From contig NC_060214.1 in the NCBI RefSeq assembly GCF_021130785.1, forward strand, positions 6,103,001-6,167,000: 64,000 nucleotides of DNA, written 5' to 3'. Each line of letters opens with the position of its first letter. The first letter of the stretch is position 1. The DNA is from Homalodisca vitripennis. Taxonomy: Eukaryota > Arthropoda > Insecta > Hemiptera > Cicadellidae. The notes below the pieces were generated by a model. It was not told the DNA's origin. It made no database searches and worked only from the letters and a program-made list of their open reading frames with translations. The position numbers were made by a program, and so were the translations under genes. Positions 12,301-23,738 of the stretch are shown piece by piece.

Positions 12301-12880
12301 TGTCGCATGACGAGGTACAAGACACACCACGTGTCGCGTAACGTGGTAGGAGACACACTGCGTGTCGCGTAACGAGGTACAAGATACATCACGTGTCGCA
12401 TCACGAGGTACAAGACACACCACGTGTCGCGTAACGAGGTAGGAGACACACTGCGTGTCGCGTAACGAGGTACAAGATACATCACGTGTCGCAGCACTAG
12501 GTACAAGACACACCACGTGTCGCGTAACAAGATAGGAGTTACATTACGTGGCGCGTAACGAGGTAGGAGACACACTGCGTGTCGCGTATCGCGTATCGAG
12601 GTAGGAGTCACACCACGTTTCGCGTTACGAGGTGGGAGTCACATTACGTGTCGGGTAATAAAGTAAAAATGACATCACGTGTCACGTAACAAGGTATGAG
12701 TTATACCACTTGTTTCGTAACGAATTACGAGTCACACCACGTGTTTTGTAACGCGGTACTAGTTGCACCAAGTGTCTCGTTACAACGTACGAGTCACTCC
12801 ATGTGTCATGTACAAGATAGGAGTCACACCACGTGTCGCGTAACGAGGGACACAAGACACACCACTCGTTTTTGTCAGCA
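9361..12880. repeat. 31-bp satellite with CACGTG core, left arm
   Basis: A 3.5 kb array of a 31-bp unit resembling CGTAACGAGGTACAAGACAC followed by ACCACGTGT. Orientation switches: one way at about 9361-9690, reversed at about 9700-11140, then back. Edges are degenerate. The block 11880-12530 is most regular, with alternating GTCGCATCACGAGG and GTCGCGTAACGAGG units giving a 62-bp higher-order period. Long ORFs here (for example 12246-12611) are consequences of the repeat, not genes. Confidence 0.92.
11340..11505. mobile_element. Short hairpin insertion inside the satellite
   Basis: A non-satellite segment interrupts the array. It carries TTCCGGACATTTGC at 11400 and its reverse complement GCAAATGTCCGGAA at 11465. 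The part around CATTTGCCATCGTTTCAGTG matches the terminal repeats of the foldback element at 23365-23738, so it is probably a deleted member of that family. Confidence 0.55.
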
Positions 12881-13371
12881 TTAAGATAAAGTTTCATGAA
12901 TAATCTAAATTTTACATATAAAATCTTCCTCTCTATATATTGCCACATGATACATTTACAGTTTCTTCATTGAGAGATATATAGGAACGTTCAAATAACA
13001 AAAGTTTCGGTGAGCTAGTTTTGGTACTAATTTATAAAATAATATATACATTGTGAAATCCATATCCGACATTTTTGACGGTTAACTACATTAAATGTAA
13101 AAAAATGTGAAATGTTTATTTTGTCATCATTTGTTTTTAACCAGCCAGTTGAATATAAGTTCCTGTGTCACGAAACAGGTTATACGAGAACACACTGTGC
13201 TTCTGTTATATCGTAAACAACGTACTTGTTACAGACATGAGAACAGACTGCCACTGCATGTCACGGTTACCTCTCGTGCTACATGGAAAACAAAACTTAG
13301 TTATTTCAACTTCAATTTTACGCTTACATCATTTAGCTATATTAAAAAGTTTGTAATAGTTTTGCTCAATA
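12881..13371. other. Unassigned sequence between satellites
   Basis: AT-rich DNA with one open frame (13107-13493) that runs into the 104-bp satellite. No recognisable protein, and no clear match to the equivalent right-arm interval. Confidence 0.4.
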
Positions 13372-15368
13372 TTTCAAGTCTGTGTATGATGCTTCTGTTC
13401 TTGACTGTGATAAGCTTGACAACAATGATGAGGTGGTGTGCGGTGCCGCGGGGTATCCGAAGCCTTTGCTCAATATTTCAAATCTGTGTATGATGCTTCT
13501 GCTCTTGACTGTGATAAGCTTGCTTGACAACAATGATGAGGTGGTGTGGGGTGCCGCGGGATATCCGAAGCCTTTGCTCAATATTTCAAGTCAGTGTATG
13601 ACGCTTCTGCTCTTGACTGTGATAAGCTTGACAACAATGATGAGGGTGGGTGGGCGGTGCCGCGGGGTATCCGAAGCCTTTGCTCAATATTTCAAATCTG
13701 TGTATGATGCTTCTGCTCTTGACTGTGATAAGCTTGACAACAATGATGAGGTGGTGTGGGGTGCCGCGGGATATCCGAAGCCTTTGCTCAATATTTCAAG
13801 TCAGTGTATGACGCTTCTGCTCTTGACTGTGATAAGCTTGACAACAATGATGAGGTGGTGTGGGGTGCCGCGGGATATCCGAAGCCTTTGCTAAATATTT
13901 CAAGTCAGTGTATGACGCTTCTGCTCTTGACTGTGATAAGCTTGACAACAATGATGAGGTGATGTGGGGTGCCGCGGGATATCCGAAGCCTTTGCTCAAT
14001 ATTTCAAGTCAGTGTATGACGCTTCTGCTCTTGACTGTGATAAGCTTGACAACAATGATGAGGTGGTGTGGGATGCCGCGGGATATCCGAAGCCTTTGCT
14101 CAATATTTCAAGTCAGTGTATGACGCTTCTGCTCTTGACTGTGATAAGCTTGACAACAATGATGAGGTGATGTGGGGTGCCGCGGGATATCCGAAGCCTT
14201 TGCTCAATATTTCAAGTCTGCGTATGATGCATCTGCTCTTGACTGCGATAAGCTTGACAACCATGATGAGGTGATGTGGGGTGTGCCGCGCGGGATATCC
14301 GAAGCCTTTGCTCAATATTTCAAGTCTGCGTATGATGCATCTGCTCTTGACTGCGATAAGCTTGACAACCATGATGAGGTGGTGTGCGGTGCCGCGGGAT
14401 ATCCGAAGCCTTTGCTCAATATTTCAAGTCTGCGTATGATGCATCTGCTCTTGACTGCGATAAGCTTGACAACCATGATGAGGTGGTGTGCGGTGCCGCG
14501 GGATATCCGAAGCCTTTGATCAATATTTCAAGTCTGCGTATGATGCATCTGCTCTTGACTGCGATAAGCTTGACAACCATGATGAGGTAGTGTGCGGTGC
14601 CGCGGGATATCCGAAGCCTTTGCTCAATATTTCAAGTCAGTGTATGACGCTTCTGCTCTTGACTGTGATAAGCTTGACAACAATGATGAGGTGATGTGGG
14701 GTGCCGCGGGATATCCGAAGCCTTTGCTCAATATTTCAAGTCAGTGTATGACGCTTCTGCTCTTGACTGTGATAAGCTTGACAACAATGATGAGGTGATG
14801 TGGGGTGCCGCGGGATATCCGAAGCCTTTGCTCAATATTTCAAGTCTGCGTATGATGCATCTGCTCTTGACTGCGATAAGCTTGACAACCATGATGAGGT
14901 GGTGTGCGGTGCCGCGGGATATCCGAAGCCTTTGCTCAATATTTCAAGTCTGCGTATGATGCATCTGCTCTTGACTGCGATAAGCTTGACAACCATGATG
15001 AGGTAGTGTGCGGTGCCGCGGGATATCCGAAGCCTTTGCTCAATATTTCAAGTCAGTGTATGACGCTTCTGCTCTTGACTGTGATAAGCTTGACAACAAT
15101 GATGAGGTGATGTGGGGTGCCGCGGGATATCCGAAGCCTTTGCTCAATATTTCAAGTCAGTGTATGACGCTTCTGCTCTTGACTGTGATAAGCTTGACAA
15201 CAATGATGAGGTGATGTGGGGTGCCGCGGGATATCCGAAGCCTTTGCTCAATATTTCAAGTCTGCGTATGATGCATCTGCTCTTGACTGCGATAAGCTTG
15301 ACAACCATGATGAGGTGGTGTGCGGTGCCGCGGGATATCCGAAGCCTTTGCTCAATATTTCAAGTCTG
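13372..15368 (+). repeat. 104-bp satellite with 416-bp higher-order structure, left arm
   Basis: About 19 head-to-tail copies of a 104-bp unit with landmarks AATATTTCAAGTC, GATAAGCTTGACAAC and GCCGCGGGATATCCGAAGCC. Two subtypes occur: A with CAGTGTATGACGCTT and B with CTGCGTATGATGCAT. From about 14527 they run A-A-B-B with a 416-bp period; the reading frames at 14592 and 15008 are identical. The short ORFs repeating every 104 bases are by-products, since 104 is not a multiple of three. Confidence 0.95.
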
Positions 15369-16030
15369 TATATGTGGTTCTGGTTTTGTCTGGAAACCAT
15401 CAAAATTAATTCCAAAGTTATAGAACATTTCCTATTCTACGCTCTCCTGTATAGTTGTTTGAATCAATGCAGCGACTTGATTGTTAGTTTGAACTTTCTG
15501 GTTCCCTTCGTCCAGGACTCCAGCCTTGTTTAGGCCTCAGTTTGGTCACTCAGATCTGAGTACTACACCACCTACTACTGTGATGAAAAGTACCGTAGTC
15601 TGCTTGATGGTGTCGATATTCTGTCATCATCCTTGACCTCTCGTCAAATCTTGTAAACATTGCTTTGATCTCTGACTTTGAATTTTATTATAGTATGTGT
15701 TTTCTCTTGATCGGTTTGTGTTAATGGTATATTTTTTATTGATTTAGCTTTTTGATACTTGTTTTGAGCTGTGCATTTATAATACGAATTGTTTGTGTTG
15801 GCTACTGTCTGGCCGTTTCTGCAACAGTTTATTTTCTATTGTTGCAGTTTGTGTATTAGAAAGTTTGATCACTGATTTTGAGGAGAATTTAGTTTTTTTA
15901 TTAATGTTGGAATTTGTAAATAATTGATTTCTAGATTATTGTTGACTTTGGTTTAAAATGATACAGTGTAATTGGCCACATTACACTGTCCACCAATGTG
16001 TTTTCTTGAAATTGAAATAAATAAAACCAA
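15369..16030 (+). other. Satellite flank resembling a LINE 3' region
   Basis: Conserved in the right arm at about 30700-31384. The frame leaving the last satellite unit stays open to 15533 (LNFLVPFVQDSSLV then stop). It is followed by untranslated-looking DNA ending TTGAAATTGAAATAAATAAA at 16025, a LINE-like tail. The origin is inferred; no reverse transcriptase motif survives. Confidence 0.35.
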
Positions 16031-17342
16031 TCCAGTATTGTAAAAAGGTTTTTAGTCAAAGTATTCCGTATATACTCATGGAACGCATAATTAAAGGCGG
16101 TTAACTTTAATACACGAGAGAAAAGCGCGTGAAACGGTATCGTGTATTTAACACGTTATGGAATGAAAGGAAAGAGGCAAGAAGTCGTTCATTCGAAATA
16201 TAAGGGTTTGCTCGACAGGACTGTCGACATTAACATTTCCTAATGAGATGTTGATTTAATGTTCCACTTTGCCCTTTAGGAATTTCACAAACTTCTTGTT
16301 TTATTAATGTAACGACAGGTTATAAGGAAACTCAGACGAAGCAACTCGCTGCCTACTTGACATCTCTTTGGTTACAATTTCATTCAAAATCTGCTTCAAT
16401 GAAGCGTTTCATAGCATATTTTAAAATATTTTCATCACTCTGAAGCTTAGGAAAATGTAAATAATTAAGTAAATTAGACTAGCTCAAGAACACGCATCTA
16501 GGATAAACTGTTGAGAAATTATAAATGTTCGATTTCGTAATAATGACACTGACCTCAGCATCTATAACTGGTAGATAGTTGTTACGAGATATTGAAAGAT
16601 CAATTAAAAAATTAAATAAAATGTAATTTAATCTTTTAATTTTAATATATTGGATTATAATAATTATTAATTTATTATATTAGAAAATCTGATGAAACAT
16701 AAAACAATTTAAGTATCAGATATGTGTTTAATGAAAACCTGTAGCACAAGAGAGGGTAAATTTAGAAATATTTATATAAATTAACCCTTGTTGGAAATGA
16801 ATAAACTTCGGTCAAAACTCATTTTGTTGGCTCGGCCAAACATTTACCTGAAAAGATAAACAAGGTGGTAGAACCTACATCACACCGCATCATCCAACAA
16901 CAAGAGCAGAACATAATCACTGCGTTGTTTTTTCTGTAAAGTAAACACAAAACAATGAAACCAAACAGTACATTGTGGCTTTTATTTCACTTTGTCGTTT
17001 CTGATTAGAGTTGCTTTGTAAATAAACTCACAAATTATTTGATGAAATAGTTCTTACCACGTAATAAAAAATATTTGAATATTTACTTATTTTTACAACT
17101 ACAGTTTAAGACAAAACTATTTATCTTTAGTTTATATGACTTAAAGATCTACAAAATAGTACTATAATTAAATAACAAACAAACCATTTTCTTTAAAATA
17201 AAAGTATTTAAACTTTTCTTTAGATTTAAAATTAACTAAAAATAATAACATTTTATTGAATTTGACTTTACACGGTAACTTGATTATTTAAGTAAAAATT
17301 TAACTTCAGTATTTAACTCATACGTGGTTAGTGTACGATGTT
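16031..17342. other. Noncoding inner part of left arm
   Basis: Mirrors 29240-30700. AT-rich, no ORF or RNA gene recognised. Its end at about 17342 marks the inner boundary of the inverted repeat and runs into a TA microsatellite. Confidence 0.6.
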
Positions 17343-17371
17343 AACTATATATATATATATATATATTAACT

Positions 17372-17526
17372 ATTAGACTTCTTGATATAAAGTTCCTTTA
17401 ATATTTCGGCTTTGCCGTTTTCAAAAAGGTATAATAAAAAATAACAACACAGCAACAAAATTTACAAAAGTAAAAAAATGTTAATAAAAAAAAGTAATAA
17501 AGGAACTTTATATCAAGAAGTCTAAT
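17372..17526. repeat. Hairpin with 29-bp arms
   Basis: ATTAGACTTCTTGATATAAA plus AGTTCCTTTA at 17372-17400 is matched by its reverse complement at 17498-17526, with a loop of about 97 bases. Possibly a small MITE. It lies at the spacer edge, upstream of the mariner-type element. Confidence 0.7.
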
Positions 17527-17587
17527 AATTGATAGAATAGAGCAATTCTGCTTTTATACACCCGAAGTGAATATATATATATATATA

Positions 17588-20071
17588 CAGGGTGAGTCAG
17601 AAATATGGTAAAATATTTTAAGACGTGATTGTAGACCTAAAAATAAGAAAAAATTTTATATAAAGGTAGGTCCGGAAACGCTCCATTACTGAGTAATGGC
17701 TGGCGAAAGATTTTGCTTTGTTTTCAGGTCACCTGGTGAAATTAAGTGATTCTGAAAGGTTTTGTTCTTACTTTTTAACTCAAATAAGATGGATATATAA
17801 GGAAAATCACCTGAAAAATTAAATAAAACCACTCTAGAGATTGTAGTGTGATCAGTTTTTGAGAAAAAGTATGAAATTTGCCAAAAATCTAATAACAAAA
17901 ATACCGTCTAAAATGTTTGAAGTCGAATGACATTGTTAAATGACCAATAAACAAATTGTTTTTCCTAATACAGATTATAGAAAATTTAATTCTGAAAACA
18001 ACCATAGTAAACAAAGTTAACTAAATGTGTAAAAAAGTTATGAAATGGACTCATCACGTATTACACCACACAGCAATTTTTTGCTGTTTTATAATAAGGA
18101 ATGAGTATCTGATTGGTAATAGCTGGTAATAATTAATTATTTAAACAACAACTGTTTAAACATTTTTAAATAATAAATAATCAGCTGGGCATTTATTATT
18201 AGATGACATATGTCACCTCATTGTTGAATAAAACAGCAAACTGTAAAGATAATATGTGCTTGTGTTAAGTATTTTAACTAGTTATTTCCATCCATTTTAT
18301 TAGTGATTTTGTGTTGTGTGTTTCATTTATTAAAAATGTAAGGTAATATTCATGTGTATTCAAACTCTGATTTAACAGACATGCATTTTAATGTATGGTT
18401 TGGAACGCTGCAATAGTACTTCAGCAGGACGTCTGTCTAGCAAAAGAACTTTCCTAACCGCAGGTGTCAAAGCGCAAGATTTTTGCCACTATTCATCAAT
18501 GCCTATCTGAAACAGGTTCTTTGAAGTCTTCTGAGCATAGTAATGCAGGCATCGCCCTATCATGTAGGACTGTTGAATTAGAAAGAGTTGGAAGAGTCAG
18601 TCTTATTAAAATTTATTATTATCCTGAAAAGAGCACTAGAGAATTTCACTACAGTTCAATGTCAGCCAATCTAGTATTCGGAGAATACTACACGAGTACC
18701 ATTTACACTCATACCACTTCCAGCATGTCCAAGCAACTCCATGTTCCAGCAACTCTTTTGCCAGAAGACTACGCTCCACATGTTGTTTTTGTCGATGGCT
18801 CCTGTTAAAATGTGCTGATCCAAACTTTTTGAATACAAATATTGTTTACCAAAGAGGCTCACTTTACTTACAAGAACAGCTATCATTAACTTCCATAACA
18901 GCCACATTTGGGCAGACAGAAATCCTCATGCTATCAAACCTAATCGCCCACAACATCGGTTTTCAGTAAATGTTTGGGATGGAATCTTAGCAGATCATTT
19001 TGTCGTATTCGTGCTTCCTCCCAGGCTTAATGGCGTGGTGTACTTGAACTTTTTAAGAGACGAGCTACCTAACCTGCTTGATGATGTACCTCTGCATTTG
19101 CGCCAAAAACATGTGGTTTATGCATGACGGGGTACCTGCGCACTACTCTCTGGCTGTTCGTGGATACCTAAATGAGAGTTTCACAAATCAATCGATAGGC
19201 CGAGGTGGACCAGTTTCATGGCCAGCAAGATCACCGGACTTATATCCTTTGGACTGTTTTACCTTTGGGACATTTAAAAACATTAGTTTACTCTTCCCCA
19301 ATAGATACCATTGAAGAACTCCGATTAAACATTTCTAATGGAATAGAAACCATTAATCAGACACCTCGAGTTTTGGGTCCGAAACTTGATGAGAAGACGC
19401 CTGAACGCGTGCATTTTGATTAATGGAGGTCATACAGAGCATCCTTTTAATCTTCCGGTGAGACTAAAAGCGATTGTAGATATTTATTGTATTTAAAAAT
19501 AAAATTTTGAATTAAAAATGTTTATTTTTCACCAGCTGTTACCAATCAGATACTCATTCCTTATTATAAAACAGCAAAAGTTTGCTGTGTAGTGTGATAC
19601 GTGAGGAGTCAATATCATAACTTTTTTACACATTTAATTAACTTTGTTTACTATGGTTGTTTTCAGAATTAAATTCTCTACAATATGTATTAGGAAAAAC
19701 AGTTTGTTTATTGGTCATTTAACAATATTATTCGACATTAAACATTTAAGACGGTAATTTTGTTATTAGATTTTTGGCAAGTTTCATACTTTTTCTCGAA
19801 AACTGATCACACTACAACCTCTAGAGTGGTTTTATTTGATTTTTCAGGTTATTTTCTTTATACATCCATCTCATTTGAGTTAAAAAGTAAGAACAAAACT
19901 TTTCAGAATCACTTAATTTCACCAGGTGAACTAAAAACAAAGCAAAATCTTTCGCCAGCCATTACTCAGTAATGGAGCGTTTCCGGACCTACCTTAATAT
20001 AACATTTTTTTCTTATTTTTAGCTCTACAACCACGTCTTAAAATATTTTACCATATTTTTGACTCACCCTG
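17588..20071 (+). mobile_element. Tc1/mariner-superfamily element with 548-bp terminal repeats
   Basis: It starts CAGGGTGAGTCAGAAATATGG and ends with the reverse complement, TGACTCACCCTG, with TA on both sides, the standard Tc1/mariner target duplication. Terminal inverted repeats extend over about 17588-18136 and 19524-20071 with scattered differences, far longer than the few tens of bases usual for mariners. A broken transposase gene lies between them. Confidence 0.9.
18430..19425 (+). pseudogene. Mariner-like DDE transposase, decayed
   Basis: It would cut and paste the surrounding element by a DDE/D integrase-fold reaction. Visible in order, across changing frames: a helix-turn-helix region near 18470 (RKIFATIHQCLSETGSLKSS), then HIWADRNPHAIKPNRPQHRF and SVNVWDGILADHF around 18905-19000, then FMHDGVPAHYSLAVR from 19114 and WPARSPDLYPLD from 19219. 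The second catalytic Asp is at 19126-19128. The third, in PLD, is at 19252-19254, so 41 residues separate them, a DD41D arrangement. At the first Asp position the sequence reads T-K-E-A at 18848-18859, so Lys replaces Asp. Several stops and frameshifts are present. It is dead as a transposase but could still be mobilised in trans. Confidence 0.85.
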
Positions 20072-20079
20072 TATATTTA

Positions 20080-20082
<3 letters not shown>

Positions 20083-20112
<30 letters not shown>
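20083..20112. repeat. (GA)n microsatellite
   Basis: About 15 GA repeats directly beside the right end of the mariner-type element. Confidence 0.95.
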
Positions 20113-20116
<4 letters not shown>

Positions 20117-20893
20117 CAACATATTAATATTATATACTCGTATATTTTACATTACGCTTCATCAGGTACAATTAAAAACAATTCTAGGCAACATAACCAA
20201 AAAACATAAAACATATAGAGATAATTAAATGAATCAAGATACGAGTAATATTTCATAAATATAAAAAAGTTGTTCAAACTACGGTTGTAAGGGTGTGATG
20301 ATAGATTCAATCCACAAGGAAATTTTTATTATTTTGACTTATTTTAATGATTATTAATTGTTCGTATTGGTTTTCTTTATATCAAATTTCTAAAACTTCT
20401 TTATGCATTTTACCATATATGATTAATGGTTTTATTCATCATTATGCTTGAAATAATAACGGTGACCTGTGTTTCTTATTCTTACATTGTTGTAAAGTGA
20501 ATATAGTCTTTTGGGCATGTTTACATTGGATTTGATACACTACGTTTTTCGTTGCACATGAGGTGAACTAATCGCCAATAATGTCAAATCGCTCTATGTA
20601 GTGTAATCAAATACTCAGTAAGAAATACTCAGAAGCTAGAGCACCCAGATTCTGAAATACGAAAGCGTCAATAAACTTAAAATTCATTTTTGAAGTACAA
20701 ATGCAATATATAAAATAAGTATTAAGAAATGTCAGTAAATTATAATTAACTGTTTAATTGCAAATAAGACAACCATTAAATCATCAGATATATCCTTTTA
20801 ATATATAAATATACAAATCAGATTTATTGACAGAATACTGAGTGTTCAGCTGACCAAGCTACATATGGACAGCAGACGTCAGCTGTGTATTAT
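20113..20893. other. AT-rich spacer DNA, nothing recognised
   Basis: No ORF, RNA gene or clear repeat. CTTCATCAGGTACAATTA at 20157 resembles motifs common near Penelope/MITE termini, but I cannot support a call. Confidence 0.5.
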
Positions 20894-22335
20894 GTAGAGC
20901 CATCAGACCGTGACAGTGTGACTATGTGGTCAGGTTCGGGGTATTATTACATCAACTACCCTCCTCGTTATATTGTTAACCACATATCACACTGTATTAC
21001 TCGCTATCAAACACGTTTTGTGACTCGTAACGCCCATGTTAAACATATGAGAGATATCGGTTTGGGACATTGTAACTATGTGGTCAGGTTCGGGGTATTG
21101 TTACATCATCTCCTCTCATCTTTATATGGTTAACCACATATCACACTGTATTACTCGCTATCAAACACGTTTTGTGACTCGTAACGCACATGTTAAACAT
21201 ATGAGAGATATCGGTTTGGGATATTGTAACTATGTGGTCAGGTTCGGGGTATTGTTACATCATCTCCTCTCATCTTTATATGGTTAACCACATATCACAC
21301 TGCATTACTCGCTATCAAACACGTTTTGTGACTCGTAACGCCCATGTTAAACATATGAGAGATATCGGTTTGGGACATTGTAACTATGTGGTCAGGTTCG
21401 GGGTATTATTACATCAACTACCCTCCTCGTTATATTGTTAACCACATATCACACTGTATTACTCGCTATCAAACACGTTTTGTGACTCGTAACGCAAATG
21501 TTAAACATATGAGAGATATCGGTTTGGGACATTGTAACTATGTGGTCAGGTTCGGGGTATTATTACATCATATCCTCTCACCGTTATATGGTTAACCATA
21601 TATCACACTGTATTACTCGCTATCAAACACGTTTTGTGACTCGTAACGCCCATGTTAAACATATGAGAGATATCGGTTTGGGACATTGTAACTATGTGGT
21701 CAGGTTCGGGGTATTGTTACATCATCTCCTCTCATCTTTATATGGTTAACCACATATCACACTGTATTACTCGCTATCAAACACGTTTTGTGACTCGTAA
21801 CGCACATGTTAAACATATGAGAGATATCGGTTTGGGATATTGTAACTATGTGGTCAGGTTCGGGGTATTGTTACATCATCTCCTCTCATCTTTATATGGT
21901 TAACCACATATCACACTGCATTACTCGCTATCAAACACGTTTTGTGACTCGTAACGCACATGTTAAACATATGAGAGATATCGGTTTGGGACATTGTAAC
22001 TATGTGGTCAGGTTCGGGGTATTATTAAATCATATCCTCTCACCGTTATGTGGTTAACCATATATCACACTGTATTACTCGCTATCAAACACGTTTTGTG
22101 ACTCGTAACGCCCATGTTAAACATATGAGAGATAACGGTTTGTGACAGTGTAACTATGTGGTCAGGTTCGGGGTATTATTACATCATCTCATTTCATCGT
22201 TATATGGTTAATCACATATTACACTGTATTACTCGCTATCACATGTCTTGTGACTCACGGCACACGTGTTAAACATATGAGAGATATCAGTTTGTGACAG
22301 TGTAACTATATGGTCAGGTACGGGGCATTATTATT
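20894..22335 (+). repeat. 154-bp satellite
   Basis: About nine tandem units, with landmarks TATGTGGTCAGGTTCGGGG, TTAACCACATATCACACTG and CACGTTTTGTGACTCGTAACG. Variants differ in the 30 bases before GTTAACC and follow the order I, II, II, I, III, II, II, III, IV, hinting at a 616-bp period (frames at 21078 and 21694 are identical). The CACGT...GACTCGTAAC segment resembles the 31-bp satellite of the arms. Confidence 0.93.
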
Positions 22336-23364
22336 ATTGAGGTATGTGGAAAATATCAATCCAATCTCAAATATGTACCTCATCACATTCAACCCTTGGT
22401 AAGATCTAAGTTAAAATATGTAATATTATCAACTCGAATTGATAATAATTTATTATAAACTTGTTGAATCTAAAAAGTCATAAGATTTATTATTTTCTTT
22501 CTTTCATGAAAAAAATACAATGTGTGTATTAAAATATCAATTATTGAAACAGTGAGTATATTATTCTCTTTTTATATTAATTTATATAATAAATGTTAAA
22601 TAAATTAAAGAGTAGATTTTCGATTTTAAGATCGTGCATCAAAATTGTATCGACCAGAGAAATAATACAACTCAAGTTACCGAATGTTACACTGACAAGA
22701 CTCTGTGTTGTGGTTGAGTAATTGCTTCGTTACTGTTACTAAGAAGTTTTGTTCTATAATTACTTTAACATTATATTCTAGAATCTGGTATTGAGTATAT
22801 CTGGTATAGAATCTGGTACTTCTAGAGGGTATTGAGGCGAAGCCACAGTATCAGCTACTATTAAACTGGCCAGAATGAGCGCAAGTTTTGTGTCCGACCA
22901 AAAATTACTTTACATAGTCGTAAAGAACTGCTACAGTACTCGACATCAAAGTTGCTAATCTTTGTTCACATTACGCGATTTCAGTTACGCAAGTTGTCTG
23001 GCAACTTTATTAACCATTGTAACACAACTTTAACGTAGTTTAGCTTTAAGTATCAGTCTGATCTGGGTTACTTGCTACTTTAGTGACTCCACTCCTTATT
23101 CTGTTCCGTGGGGGCGGACAGAGTAAGGCTATTTTATGACCATTGTAATGTATTCTGGTCTTAGTATTTTTGTACTCTATTTGTTTTTGTCTTGTATGTT
23201 CGATCAAGGAAAAATACACATACACAAGTCTGAGAAGCATATTTCTGTCAAAAGACAATTAGGATGGGGTTTATAAGGATTTAAATTTATAGTAAATGTT
23301 AGATTCTTTGTTTGAAGTTTATTTTTGACAATGGAAGGACTTTGAAGGAAATGGATTTTTCCGG
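22336..23364. other. Unassigned spacer DNA
   Basis: AT-rich. The stretch 23046-23404 has short minus-strand frames without recognisable domains. No gene supported. Confidence 0.5.
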
Positions 23365-23738
23365 ACATTTGCCATCGTTCAGTGAAACAAAAAATCAGTA
23401 ACAATACGTTTCGAGATCTGCACTCTGATCTCTAGTGGGTGGTTGGTAGACGAATACAGATGTATAAGTGACCTGTACACTGTAGTTCAGTTTTAATGAG
23501 TAGTGTTGTGTATAGTTTTTATTAAGTGCATGTTTTAGAGTTAGTGAAGTTGACATATAATATGGCGGTTGTGATTCCTGACAAAGGCGTGCTACAACGC
23601 TTTGGTATGATTTGGTTATTTTAACCTAGTTTGTAGTTATGTATTAGGTTTAGTTATATACCTGAAGAAGAGATCAGATTGCCGATCTCGAAACGTAGTA
23701 TTACTGATTTTTTTGTTTCACTGAACGATGGCAAATGT
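23365..23738. mobile_element. Foldback/MITE-like element with about 70-bp inverted ends
   Basis: ACATTTGCCATCGTTCAGTG onward (23365-23437) is the reverse complement of 23668-23738. Both arms contain the word CGTTTCGAGATC (or its complement GATCTCGAAACG). The middle is unique and noncoding. The right arm reads GAAGAAGAGATCAG...CGAAACG, a layout seen in some Penelope-type repeats, but I see no coding evidence for that. Related debris lies at 11340-11505. Confidence 0.7.

Larger units (their letters stand above)
318..17342 (+). repeat. Left arm of a large inverted repeat (17.0 kb)
   Basis: The arm matches the reverse complement of 29240-44531 in order. Anchor pairs (left/right) are 323/44527, 2527/42270, 3245/41583, a 14-base C run at 5231-5244 opposite a G run at 39576-39589, 5822/38976, 6585/34860, 7570/33630, 8580/33530, 15350/31390 and 17325/29250. 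By eye, identity is about 98% in 2527-2750 and lower elsewhere. The arm differs from its partner by a Helitron, satellite length changes, a segment at about 8655-9360 and a missing 3.2 kb block. The interval 12890-13370 shows no clear partner. Confidence 0.93.

Noticed and set aside
9957..12611. ORFs of 60-121 codons rich in Arg, Thr, Val and Cys
   Set aside because: By-products of the 31-bp satellite on both strands.
13382..15533. Many 68-115 codon ORFs with SEAFAQYFKSVYDASALDCDK
   Set aside because: They recur every 104 bp with the satellite, and 104 is not a multiple of three; no single continuous gene exists.
20885..22057. Series of 69-codon ORFs starting MWSGSGY
   Set aside because: They repeat every 154 bp with the satellite; no start context or conservation beyond the repeat.
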